Shown here piece by piece: positions 1 to 6,458 of a stretch of 7,322 bases of DNA. The notes under the pieces were generated by a model. That model was not told where the DNA came from, did not search any database, and saw only the letters and a program-made list of their open reading frames with translations. The stretch spans positions 1 to 7,322 of the forward strand of contig DAIDJT010000132.1 of NCBI GenBank assembly GCA_027451265.1. The letters are read 5' to 3'. The stretch's first letter is position 1, and every line of letters begins with the position of its first letter. This stretch comes from Bacteroidales bacterium (GTDB lineage Bacteria > Bacteroidota > Bacteroidia > Bacteroidales > VadinHA17). The position numbers and the translations under genes are program-made.

Positions 1-1522
1 CAGTGATCCCGTCGCGGGTACCTGTAACCTTAAAGTCCATATCGCCCAGATGATCTTCATCACCAAGGATATCTGACAATACAGCGTATTTCCCTGTTTT
101 CTTGTCAGTTATCAGCCCCATTGCAATCCCGGAGACCGGTTTGGCGATCTTTATGCCTGCATCCATGAGGGCCAGTGTGCCTGCACAGACAGTTGCCATT
201 GATGATGAACCGTTTGATTCGAGGATGTCAGATACGATGCGGATTGCGTATGGGTTGGTCTCCTCGGCGGGCATCATGTTCTTAAGTGCCCTGTGCGCCA
301 GGTTGCCGTGACCTATCTCCCTGCGGCTGGTGCCGCGGGCTGCCTTGGCCTCACCTGTGGCAAAGGGTGGAAAGTTATAGTGAAGGGTGAATTTTTCAGA
401 ACCCTGCTTCAGCACCTCGTCAATCATCTTCTCATCGAGCTTGGTACCGAGGGTCACCGTCGTCAGTGACTGTGTCTCGCCACGGGTGAAGATTGCGGAG
501 CCGTGGGCTGCAGGAAGCGGGTCAATCTCGCACCAGATGGGACGTATCTCATCAAGCTTGCGGCCGTCAAGACGCCTGTGCTCATCAAGCACCAGCCGGC
601 GTGCAGCTTCCTTCTCAACATCATGGAAATACCTGTTCACCAGCATCCCATCAGCAGGGGCATCCTCAGGGAACTGCGCCAGGAACTCAGCCTTTATGGC
701 ATCAAAGCCGTCAGTACGGGTCTTTTTGTCAGACCCGCCGGCAGCCAGGGTATAACACTTGTTATAGGTCTCATCCCATATCTTCTTGCGGAGCTCCTCA
801 TCATTCCTCTCATGACAGTACTCTCTCTTTACGGTCTTGCCAACCATCTCCGAGAGCTCCTTCTGGGCAATGCACTGCGGTTTGATAGCCTCATGTGCAA
901 CGCGAAGCGCCTCAAGCATCACATCTTCAGACATCTCCTTCATCTCGCCCTCAACCATCATTATATTTTCATAGGTCGCCCCGACGATGATGTCAAGGTC
1001 AGCAGTCTCAACCTGCTCAAATGTGGGGTTTACAATGAACGCACCGTTAACCCTTGCCACCCTGACCTCTGATATCGGTCCGTGGAATGGTATGTCTGAC
1101 ACTGCAAGGGCTGCCGATGCGGCAAGTCCGGCAAGAGCATCAGGCATGATATCCTTCTCGGCCGAGATGAGATTAATGGTTACAAACACTTCAGCATGGA
1201 AGTCATCCGGGAAGAGAGGGCGCAGTGCCCTGTCAACCAGGCGTGAGATAAGTATCTCATTGTCTCCGGGTCTTGCTTCTCTCTTGAGGAAGCCTCCGGG
1301 AAAGCGGCCCGATGCCGCATACTTTTCCTTGTACTCGACGGACAGCGGCATGAAGTCAGTGTCTTCCTTTGCGTCCTTCGCGGCAACGACAGTGGCGAGA
1401 AGCATGGTCTTGCCCATCCTTACAACCACGGCGCCGTCAGCCTGCTTGGCCAGCTTGCCCGTCTCAATTACGATTGACCGGCCATCGCCAAGGTCAATAC
1501 TCTTTTCAATTAACTTATACAT
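1..1522 (-). CDS. pnp: polynucleotide phosphorylase, N-terminal 507 residues (cut by window edge)
   Basis: PNPase degrades RNA 3'-to-5' by phosphorolysis, releasing nucleoside diphosphates, and acts in cytoplasmic mRNA turnover. I translated the minus strand from the ATG at 1522; the frame stays open to the edge. The first RNase PH-like domain covers about residues 5-140, with the RNA-contact loop GRFPGGFLKREARP at 72-85. A helical linker domain follows (about 150-310), then the second, catalytic RNase PH domain. Its active-site signatures are all present: TSRREIGHG (399-407, phosphate/RNA-binding arginines), ESNGSSSMA (435-443, phosphate-binding serines) and GDEDHLGDMDFKV (487-499), which carries the two metal-binding aspartates (D488, D494; E. 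coli D486, D492). The end of this domain and the KH and S1 RNA-binding domains would lie beyond position 1; full-length proteins are roughly 700-750 residues. No Shine-Dalgarno sequence precedes the start. It lies downstream of rpsO on the same strand, behind a terminator-like hairpin. Identification is essentially certain. Confidence 0.97.
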   Translation of the reverse strand, partial: MYKLIEKSIDLGDGRSIVIETGKLAKQADGAVVVRMGKTMLLATVVAAKDAKEDTDFMPLSVEYKEKYAASGRFPGGFLKREARPGDNEILISRLVDRALRPLFPDDFHAEVFVTINLISAEKDIMPDALAGLAASAALAVSDIPFHGPISEVRVARVNGAFIVNPTFEQVETADLDIIVGATYENIMMVEGEMKEMSEDVMLEALRVAHEAIKPQCIAQKELSEMVGKTVKREYCHERNDEELRKKIWDETYNKCYTLAAGGSDKKTRTDGFDAIKAEFLAQFPEDAPADGMLVNRYFHDVEKEAARRLVLDEHRRLDGRKLDEIRPIWCEIDPLPAAHGSAIFTRGETQSLTTVTLGTKLDEKMIDEVLKQGSEKFTLHYNFPPFATGEAKAARGTSRREIGHGNLAHRALKNMMPAEETNPYAIRIVSDILESNGSSSMATVCAGTLALMDAGIKIAKPVSGIAMGLITDKKTGKYAVLSDILGDEDHLGDMDFKVTGTRDGIT

Positions 1523-1581
1523 CTGTATTACTGGTTATTACGGGATAAATGATAATTAAGGCGCAGCCTCCTCCGGGAATT

Positions 1582-1610
1582 AAAAAAGGCAATCTGAAAT
1601 TGCCTTTTTT
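1582..1610 (-). terminator. intrinsic terminator downstream of rpsO (symmetrical)
   Basis: A perfect 12-bp stem pairs 1582-1593 (aaaaaaggcaat) with 1599-1610 (attgcctttttt) around a 5-nt loop. It begins three bases past the rpsO stop codon. Read on the minus strand it is a GGCAAT/ATTGCC hairpin preceded by A's and followed by six T's, a standard factor-independent terminator. The A and T tracts make it equally good on the plus strand, where no gene arrives. It lies between rpsO and pnp, so it should separate or attenuate the two genes rather than end a convergent pair. Confidence 0.8.
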
Positions 1611-1612
1611 CA

Positions 1613-1882
1613 TTACTTACGCAGGTTCAGCGCCTTGATGATTTCACGATACCTGCTGATATCCTTTACTTTCAGATAATCGAGCAAATGCCTTCTTTTT
1701 CCGACCAGAGTGGTTAGCGCCCTCTGAGTACTGAAATCCTTCTTGTTCTTCTTCAGATGCTCGGTGAGGTGCGAAATCCTGTAGGAGAAAAGAGCAATCT
1801 GACCTTCAGCACTTCCCGTGTCCAACTCTGATGATCCGAATGTCTTGAAAAATTCCTGTTTCTTCTCCGTAGTCAAATACAT
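1613..1882 (-). CDS. rpsO: 30S ribosomal protein S15
   Basis: S15 is a primary 16S rRNA-binding protein of the small subunit; it binds the central domain and nucleates platform assembly. The 89-residue product starts MYLTTEKKQEFF and has the usual four-helix S15 layout. The rRNA-contact features are present: DTGSAEGQIA (21-30), the SHLTEHLKKNKKDFSTQRAL stretch (37-56), and a basic GKRRHLLDYLK segment (61-71). The length matches the family (88-89 residues). An in-frame upstream start at 1996 would give 127 residues. I reject it because the added 38 residues have no S15 counterpart and because the Bacteroidota promoter at 1928-1960 lies inside that extension. It is followed at once by a terminator hairpin and then pnp, the common rpsO-pnp order. 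Confidence 0.97.
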   Translation of the reverse strand: MYLTTEKKQEFFKTFGSSELDTGSAEGQIALFSYRISHLTEHLKKNKKDFSTQRALTTLVGKRRHLLDYLKVKDISRYREIIKALNLRK

Positions 1883-1888
1883 ATCCTT

Positions 1889-1925
1889 ATCCAATAGATT
1901 GTTAATAAATTCTCCAATTTTGGAT
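1889..1925 (-). promoter_or_regulatory. possible hairpin in the rpsO leader
   Basis: On the minus strand, ATCCAA (1925-1920) can pair with TTGGAT (1894-1889) around a 25-nt AU-rich loop. The 5' arm begins at the predicted transcription start and the 3' arm ends six bases before the start codon. S15 represses its own translation through leader RNA structures in several bacteria, with unrelated structures in different phyla. This short stem could be such an element, but six base pairs in AT-rich sequence can also arise by chance. Confidence 0.25.
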
Positions 1926-1927
1926 CG

Positions 1928-1960
1928 CAAAGATACAACTCTATTTTGTAATAATTCAAA
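1928..1960 (-). promoter_or_regulatory. Bacteroidota-type promoter of rpsO
   Basis: On the minus strand, TTTG (1960-1957) is followed after 21 nt by TATCTTTG (1935-1928). This matches the sigma-ABfr consensus of a TTG at about -33 and TAnnTTTG at about -7. With the element centred at -7, transcription would start near A1925, giving a leader of about 43 nt before the rpsO ATG at 1882. The position supports the short 89-residue start of rpsO. Confidence 0.8.
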
Positions 1961-2159
1961 CAATTTGAATATTTTTTTGCATTTGACTTCGGACAACCTG
2001 ACTGTGAAACGGGGGAGTACCGCAATCAGGGGCTTCTGTAGGAAAGACGCAATTATGGTACCAAAAGTTGCGCCCGCTGAAAACTTTTATTTCATTGTTG
2101 AAAAAGCAGGTTGCCGGCGGGCAGTGAAGTGTAATGGTTCATGACTTCTGACGAGCTGC

Positions 2160-2231
2160 GCGGGTAGGATTCACCAGCTTCGGAACCGCAGATTTTCTGA
2201 GCGGGTTGTTTATTCACCAGCCCCGGAACCG
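2160..2231. repeat. imperfect direct repeat pair, about 42-bp period
   Basis: The 20-mer attcaccagcttcggaaccg (2169-2188) recurs as attcaccagccccggaaccg (2212-2231), with 18 of 20 bases identical. Each copy is preceded by gcgggt (2160-2165 and 2201-2206), so the unit is longer than the 20-mer, with a 2-base indel between copies. The second copy contains a cccgg/ccggg inverted element. The pair lies just beyond the 3' end of the DUF2851 gene. The function is unknown. Confidence 0.7.
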
Positions 2232-2256
2232 GGTATGTCCGGGAGGGTGGAGAGCA

Positions 2257-3579
2257 TCACGGTTCCAGGAACAGGGAATCTGACCGCCTGATCTTCTGGC
2301 CCATGGATATTAGGGATGAGCCTATTGTGCATTCGAGGCAACGGTGATATTTGCATCTCAGGTTGCGCAGATCGAGCAGTGCCTGTGAGGCGAAGGCCGA
2401 CTCAGGTTTCAGCCCGGCCCGTGCAAAATCACTCACCACGCTGTTCTCCTCCGCCGGAAGAGAATCGAGGATCTCCACCGCCCTGTCACACCACTCCTGC
2501 TGCTGCCTTACCTTGCCGTAAACGAAGAGCAGTGGTGCCACGGCGTTGATGATGAGAAGGTCTACTGACTGTTTCCCGGTGCGGCCCGCCATGGAAGGCA
2601 CCTCGCGTCCGAACTGGTAGTGGCTGTTCCAGTATTGTGAGGCGCTGACACTCAGCAGGCTGCGGAGGCTCTCGCGGTCACGGCAGTCAAGCACCCTCGA
2701 GAAGAGCCCGTCACTGTGGCTGAGCAGTGCTGCCAGCTGGGAGAGCCTGACAGTCGGGAAATTGGCGGGCCGCAGCCGGTGAAACTTCCAGAGCCATCCG
2801 TCAGCAGGCTGCAGTGAGTATTTGACACGGAGCACCCTGTACTCTCTCGACAGGAGAAGGTAATAACCGTCAGTTACCGCCTCTTTGAACAGCGCTTCGT
2901 CAAGAAGCCCGGCAGTGCCAAACAGCAGTGCCTCAACCTGGGTGAGGTTGTCAGAGTGTTTCCTGATTATCTTCAGCGGCAGCCTGGCGGCAAGCATCTC
3001 AAAGGGATCAGTATTGACACGGAAACCGAAATACCGCGATACTAGCCTGTAAAGAGTCTCCTCCCAGTCATTGCCCGTTTTTACCAGCAGCTCCCTGATC
3101 TCATTGCTCTTTCTTTCGAGCCGTTCCACAGCCAGAGTCCACAGCCAGTGTTTGACCCTGAAACCGTCTGTCATTCCTATATAACCACTGCACGGCAGCG
3201 GGGAAGGATTATTTACAAAGTCGAGATAGTTTTCCCACAGTGCCGGTTCAAAACCGGGACTGGCTGTTATCAGTCTCCTCCCGGAAGCGGTATAGACATC
3301 CGTATCCTCATCATAGACGAGGTGAAGGATCACGTTGTCATAGGCATGATCGGTATGATGACCGTGACGGTACCAGTCGGAGGCGCTGACGTGGATCTCG
3401 GTGTTTCCGGCCCACTCGGTGCCGCCTATTATCAGCCTGGTGTTAAAGAAATCAGGCCCGGAATCACGGTTATACTCACCCGGGGTTATCACCTCAATCG
3501 GTCCGGCCTCCCTGTCGCACAGGCTCCCGCCGTCAAAGAACAGGTTTTTCCACAGCCAGTGGATGAACTCTTCTTTCAT
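2257..3579 (-). CDS. DUF2851 family protein, function unknown
   Basis: The 440-residue product starts MKEEFIHWLWKNLFF and is recognisable as a DUF2851 protein, a cytoplasmic family common in Bacteroidota with no established function. The diagnostic N-terminal block runs from about 32 to 89: TPGEYNRDSGPDFFNTRL, then GTEWAGNTEIHVSASDWYRHGH, then AYDNVILHLVY. The middle (about 140-360) looks helical. The C-terminus carries a cysteine group C409-x4-C414-x2-C417 in RCKYHRCLECTIG, which could bind a metal. I see no signal peptide or membrane segment. Length is near the family norm and the frame is intact. The start is supported by a promoter about 30 bases upstream and by the conserved E-E-F-I-H-W start. 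It appears to be transcribed alone. Family assignment is confident; a nuclease-like role is speculation (see findings). Confidence 0.88.
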   Translation of the reverse strand: MKEEFIHWLWKNLFFDGGSLCDREAGPIEVITPGEYNRDSGPDFFNTRLIIGGTEWAGNTEIHVSASDWYRHGHHTDHAYDNVILHLVYDEDTDVYTASGRRLITASPGFEPALWENYLDFVNNPSPLPCSGYIGMTDGFRVKHWLWTLAVERLERKSNEIRELLVKTGNDWEETLYRLVSRYFGFRVNTDPFEMLAARLPLKIIRKHSDNLTQVEALLFGTAGLLDEALFKEAVTDGYYLLLSREYRVLRVKYSLQPADGWLWKFHRLRPANFPTVRLSQLAALLSHSDGLFSRVLDCRDRESLRSLLSVSASQYWNSHYQFGREVPSMAGRTGKQSVDLLIINAVAPLLFVYGKVRQQQEWCDRAVEILDSLPAEENSVVSDFARAGLKPESAFASQALLDLRNLRCKYHRCLECTIGSSLISMGQKIRRSDSLFLEP

Positions 3580-3607
3580 GATGAGTGTATTTAGAAATGC
3601 AGCATAC

Positions 3608-3638
3608 CAAAGATACGAACAAGCAGATAACGAAACAA
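3608..3638 (-). promoter_or_regulatory. Bacteroidota-type promoter of the DUF2851 gene
   Basis: On the minus strand, TTG (3638-3636) is followed after 20 nt by TATCTTTG (3615-3608), the same -7 octamer as at rpsO. The expected start of transcription is near 3605, about 26 nt before the ATG at 3579. This makes the DUF2851 gene its own transcription unit, separate from the two-component operon upstream. Confidence 0.78.
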
Positions 3639-3732
3639 GTGGTCAGTTGAAAAGGATATCAGGAAAAGTAACGGCAAAACTGTTCCTGAGCCGGGAGCCG
3701 TGCATCCCGTCCGGACGAACCTGGTATGATCA

Positions 3733-3835
3733 CCGCGTGACTGTATGGCCGCGTGACTGTATGGCCGCGTGACGGCATGACCGCAGGACCCATGATCCCA
3801 GGACCGCATGACCGCATGACTGCAAGACCCCAGAA
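3733..3835. repeat. degenerate 8-bp tandem repeat array (plus-strand consensus CCGCATGA)
   Basis: Thirteen consecutive units tile this stretch, all 8 bp except one 7-bp unit at 3797-3803. The left part alternates CCGCGTGA and CTGTATGG, giving a 16-bp higher-order unit repeated exactly (3733-3748 and 3749-3764). The right part is nearer the consensus, with two perfect CCGCATGA copies (3804-3819). The last unit abuts the TAG stop codon of the response regulator (3836-3838). The units are not self-complementary and have no spacers, so this is neither REP-like nor CRISPR. The 8-bp period is not a multiple of three, which argues against coding. It looks like a microsatellite-type expansion that has since diverged. 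Confidence 0.85.
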
Positions 3836-4480
3836 CTAAATTATCCCTTTGGATATTGCAGTTTTGACCAGGGCCGCAGTATTCTTTGAATTGAATTTGA
3901 CAAGCAGGTTCTTGCGATGACTGTCAACGGTTGAGCTGCTTATATAGAGCCTGTCAGCTATCTCCTGGTTTGTCAATCCGTCAGCAATAAGCCTGAGTAT
4001 CTCGCTCTCGCGCCTTGTAATCACCGGTTCTGATGTTCCGCTGACAGAATGTCCTTCCATCAGGTTTCTTACGCCTGTTCCGAAATAGCTGTTCCCGGCC
4101 ATGACCTGCCTGATTCCCTCCGTGATATCCTTTATGTCAGACGTCTTCAGGACAAACCCTTTTACCCCGGCCTGAACGGCCCTGTCAATTATATGTCTCT
4201 GGGCAAGGGAAGTGACGACCAGCACCTGCAGGCCAGGGAATCTGGACTTTGCCTGGGAACAGAAGTCAATGCCTGACATATCCGGCAGATTAATATCGAG
4301 CAGGATAATGTCAAAATGATTGCCGTTAAGATATGAGAGTCCCTTTGCTCCTGTTGCAGCATGCACACAGATTGTGTCACCGAATGTTTCAGTGATCATG
4401 CGCGAAAGGCTGTCAGAGACTATAGGGTGATCCTCAACGATAAGGACTCTTTTGCTTACAGGCAAAGTCTGTGAATTCAT
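3836..4480 (-). CDS. NarL/LuxR-type response regulator
   Basis: This is a cytoplasmic DNA-binding regulator controlled by phosphorylation, paired with the kinase encoded just upstream. Numbered from a GTG at 4486 (216 residues), the receiver domain spans about 12-130. It has the acidic pair E18/D19, phosphoacceptor D64 in ILLDINLPDMSG, T92 and K114. A LuxR-type helix-turn-helix spans about 153-216, with TRRESEILRLIADG followed by LTNQEIADRLYISSSTVDSH and RKNLLVKF. All key receiver residues are intact. I annotate the ATG at 4480 (MNSQTLPVSKRVLIVEDHP), which follows the kinase stop by 2 bases. The GTG at 4486 would overlap the stop (GTGA) and add two residues. Either way translation is probably coupled to the kinase. 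The target genes cannot be read from the sequence. An octamer repeat array begins right after the stop. Confidence 0.95.
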   Translation of the reverse strand: MNSQTLPVSKRVLIVEDHPIVSDSLSRMITETFGDTICVHAATGAKGLSYLNGNHFDIILLDINLPDMSGIDFCSQAKSRFPGLQVLVVTSLAQRHIIDRAVQAGVKGFVLKTSDIKDITEGIRQVMAGNSYFGTGVRNLMEGHSVSGTSEPVITRRESEILRLIADGLTNQEIADRLYISSSTVDSHRKNLLVKFNSKNTAALVKTAISKGII

Positions 4481-4482
4481 CT

Positions 4483-6411
4483 TCACTGAATTTCTATCTC
4501 GATATTTGCTTCCGTACCCTGCCCAGGCCGGCTCCAGATGTCAAACCTGCCATTGAGAGCGATGATCCTGTCGCGTATGTTCTCAAGGCCTTTGCCTTTC
4601 CTTTCCTTATCAGCAACCGTGCTGTCAAACCCTTTCCCGTTATCGGACACCTGTGCAGAAAGGCGGTGCGTTTCCGAAAACACCTGCACATTTATCCTGG
4701 TAGCTTCCGAATGTTTCATGGCATTGTTCACAAGCTCCTGAATGACACGGTACATTGTGAGCTCCAGCTCCTTTGAATACCTTATGTCATCACCGAAGAA
4801 CTGGAGGCTTATCTCCGGCTTGCCGGCAGGTGCCACCTGGGTGCAGAAATCCTCAAGTGCTGTCCGGAGACCGTAATGGTTAAGCGTTTCGGGCATAAGG
4901 TTATGGGCTATGCGGCGCAGTTCACTGATGGAGGTGTCGAGCAATGACAGTGCATGACTGAATGCACTTAAATTCTCATGTGTGATGACAGCGTTTTCCT
5001 TCATTGATGAGAGATTGATTTTTATTCCTGACAATAAACCGCCCAGTCCGTTGTGCAGATCGCTGGCAAGCCTCGTCCTTTCTGCCTCCTCGCCTTCCAT
5101 GACTGATCTGGTGGCAAGGTAAAGCCTCTCCTGCTCCAGCTCCCTGATTTTGTCCTCCTTGAGCTGGAGGTTCTGCTGATCAATAATCCTGTTCTTCCTT
5201 GAGAGGCGAAGGTGATAATAAATCAAAAAAACAAGCAGAAGTACTATTGCGGATAGTGAATATAGCAGCGCATTCCTGCGTTTCTGTTCGGCTTTAAGCC
5301 TTAGAATCTCTTTCTGCCTTATCTCACTCTGGTATTTTGTCTCCAGTTCAATTATCTGCCGTGACTTTTCTGCATTATAAACCGAGTCACGGATTGTCAT
5401 ATATTTTATATAGCATTCGTAAGCATTCTCATAGTCACCCATGTCACGGTAAGGCATAGCCATGGATTCATACAGGTACTGGATCCCTCCGGTAAGCTTA
5501 TGTTCGATGCTCATTCTCTCAGATTCCCTGAAAGCCTCCACTGATTTTCCGTAATCACCAAGACGGTAATATGTTTTGCCCAGTGTGAAGAGTGTGCTGA
5601 GCACTCCTTCAGGGTCATTGACCTTCCTGCAGTGTTCAAGCGCCTTCAGAACATATCCAAGAGCGAGCTCCGGCTTTTCCAGCTTATTGTATACCGCCGC
5701 TATATTCTGATTGTTTTTCGCGATACCATCCTGATCATCTGCCAGCGCACAATATTTATTCGATTGGTTATAATAATCAATGGCAGTCTGAAAATCAATC
5801 AGTTTTTCTTCCCTGGTTCTCTTCTCACAAAACTCCCTTGAGCTGTGTAGTGAACCCAGGTGGCAAAGAACGGCTGCAATGCCTGTCGTGTCATTGTACC
5901 GACGGTAAATATCCAGGGCTTTCTGATGATAGTCAAGAGATTTGTCAAATACTTCCATGTAATAGTAGACAGATCCCAGCTCATCATAGATATCAGCCAT
6001 CCTTCCAGTATCTCCCCTCTTTTCTTCGATTGCAAGGCTCTTAAGGAAAAAAGACATTGCTTCCCTGTACATTTCAAGGCTGAGGTAATAAACTCCCATT
6101 GACTCCAGTGACAATGACATATGTCTCAGAGAGCCTGACTCAAGTGAAAGGCTGAGTGCATTCTGATTATAGACAAGGGCAGAATCAGAGTTGATACCCT
6201 GGTATCTGCCGGCTTCAGCCAGAAGACTATTGATCTCCAGTGTATCAGATGAAATAGTTTTATAAATCCTGCGGGTACCTGGGCTCTCATCCATGATTGA
6301 CCTGATTGCCAGGTCAAGTGAATCAGGGGTCTGGGCAACAAGATTCAGCGAGACTAATAAACTGTTAATCAGAAATATGATAGCCGCCGATCTTTTCTGA
6401 GAGCACTTCAT
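4483..6411 (-). CDS. TPR-containing membrane sensor histidine kinase (HisKA_3 type)
   Basis: The 642-residue product is a sensor kinase for the adjacent NarL-type regulator. In order: a signal peptide (about 1-26, ending LNLVAQ); a periplasmic array of tetratricopeptide repeats (about 70-345, for example NIAAVYNKLEKPELALGYVLKALEH and LGKTYYRLGDYGKSVEAFRES); a charged helix (345-380); one membrane segment (about 382-399, LLYSLSAIVLLLVFLIYY); a cytoplasmic coiled coil (400-440); a HisKA_3 dimerisation domain with H453 in RLASDLHNGLGGLLS; and an HATPase_c domain with N-box ELVNNAMKH (559-567), DNGKGF (590-595), GKGLENI (606-612) and GQGTEA (630-635). The usual HDxxxQ motif reads HNGLGG. The TPR region probably senses a protein or peptide partner, by analogy with other Bacteroidota TPR kinases; no ligand is evident. 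Start and length fit the signal peptide. It is first in the operon. Confidence 0.95.
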   Translation of the reverse strand: MKCSQKRSAAIIFLINSLLVSLNLVAQTPDSLDLAIRSIMDESPGTRRIYKTISSDTLEINSLLAEAGRYQGINSDSALVYNQNALSLSLESGSLRHMSLSLESMGVYYLSLEMYREAMSFFLKSLAIEEKRGDTGRMADIYDELGSVYYYMEVFDKSLDYHQKALDIYRRYNDTTGIAAVLCHLGSLHSSREFCEKRTREEKLIDFQTAIDYYNQSNKYCALADDQDGIAKNNQNIAAVYNKLEKPELALGYVLKALEHCRKVNDPEGVLSTLFTLGKTYYRLGDYGKSVEAFRESERMSIEHKLTGGIQYLYESMAMPYRDMGDYENAYECYIKYMTIRDSVYNAEKSRQIIELETKYQSEIRQKEILRLKAEQKRRNALLYSLSAIVLLLVFLIYYHLRLSRKNRIIDQQNLQLKEDKIRELEQERLYLATRSVMEGEEAERTRLASDLHNGLGGLLSGIKINLSSMKENAVITHENLSAFSHALSLLDTSISELRRIAHNLMPETLNHYGLRTALEDFCTQVAPAGKPEISLQFFGDDIRYSKELELTMYRVIQELVNNAMKHSEATRINVQVFSETHRLSAQVSDNGKGFDSTVADKERKGKGLENIRDRIIALNGRFDIWSRPGQGTEANIEIEIQ

Positions 6412-6428
6412 TTATCGAAAATTACGTA

Positions 6429-6436
6429 CAAACCTA
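6429..6436 (-). promoter_or_regulatory. possible -7 element for the kinase-regulator operon
   Basis: TAGGTTTG on the minus strand fits the Bacteroidota TAnnTTTG element and would place transcription start about 15 nt before the kinase ATG at 6411. No TTG sits at the expected distance upstream, so this is a weak call. Confidence 0.35.
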
Positions 6437-6458
6437 ATTATTATTTGTCTATCACTCT

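Larger units (their letters stand above)
1883..2256. other. 374-base gene-free region between the DUF2851 gene and rpsO
   Basis: I find no convincing gene here. Open frames on both strands are short, have biased composition and resemble no protein I know. The right-to-left order of contents is: the end of the DUF2851 gene; two imperfect direct repeats (2160-2231); about 80 bases with nothing recognisable; an AAAAGTT/AACTTTT inverted repeat near 2062-2090 too weak to call; then the rpsO promoter and leader. No strong terminator with a T run follows the DUF2851 gene. Confidence 0.6.

Noticed and set aside
102..1559. Several plus-strand open frames of up to 190 codons
   Set aside because: They are antisense to pnp, whose minus-strand frame shows clear PNPase motifs throughout; the plus-strand products are low-complexity and unrecognisable.
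1567..1574. GGAGGAGG on the minus strand, a possible Shine-Dalgarno sequence for pnp
   Set aside because: It lies about 45 bases from the pnp start codon, too far to act, and the other genes here have no Shine-Dalgarno sequences.
2062..2090. AAAAGTT / AACTTTT inverted repeat as a terminator
   Set aside because: The stem is AT-rich with a long loop, and it lies about 170 bases beyond the DUF2851 stop; too weak to call.
3708..3717. CGTCCGGACG, a perfect 10-bp palindrome
   Set aside because: It is short, single and has no matching partner or nearby start signal; expected occasionally by chance.
3148..3772. Plus-strand open frames of 148 and 123 codons
   Set aside because: They are antisense to the conserved N-terminal block of the DUF2851 gene and its promoter; no recognisable domain.
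3591..3809. 72-codon minus-strand open frame through the octamer array
   Set aside because: It is made largely of translated repeat sequence, overlaps the DUF2851 promoter and resembles no protein.
3733..3835. Regular repeats that might suggest a CRISPR array
   Set aside because: Units are 8 bp and contiguous with no spacers, and no cas genes are nearby.
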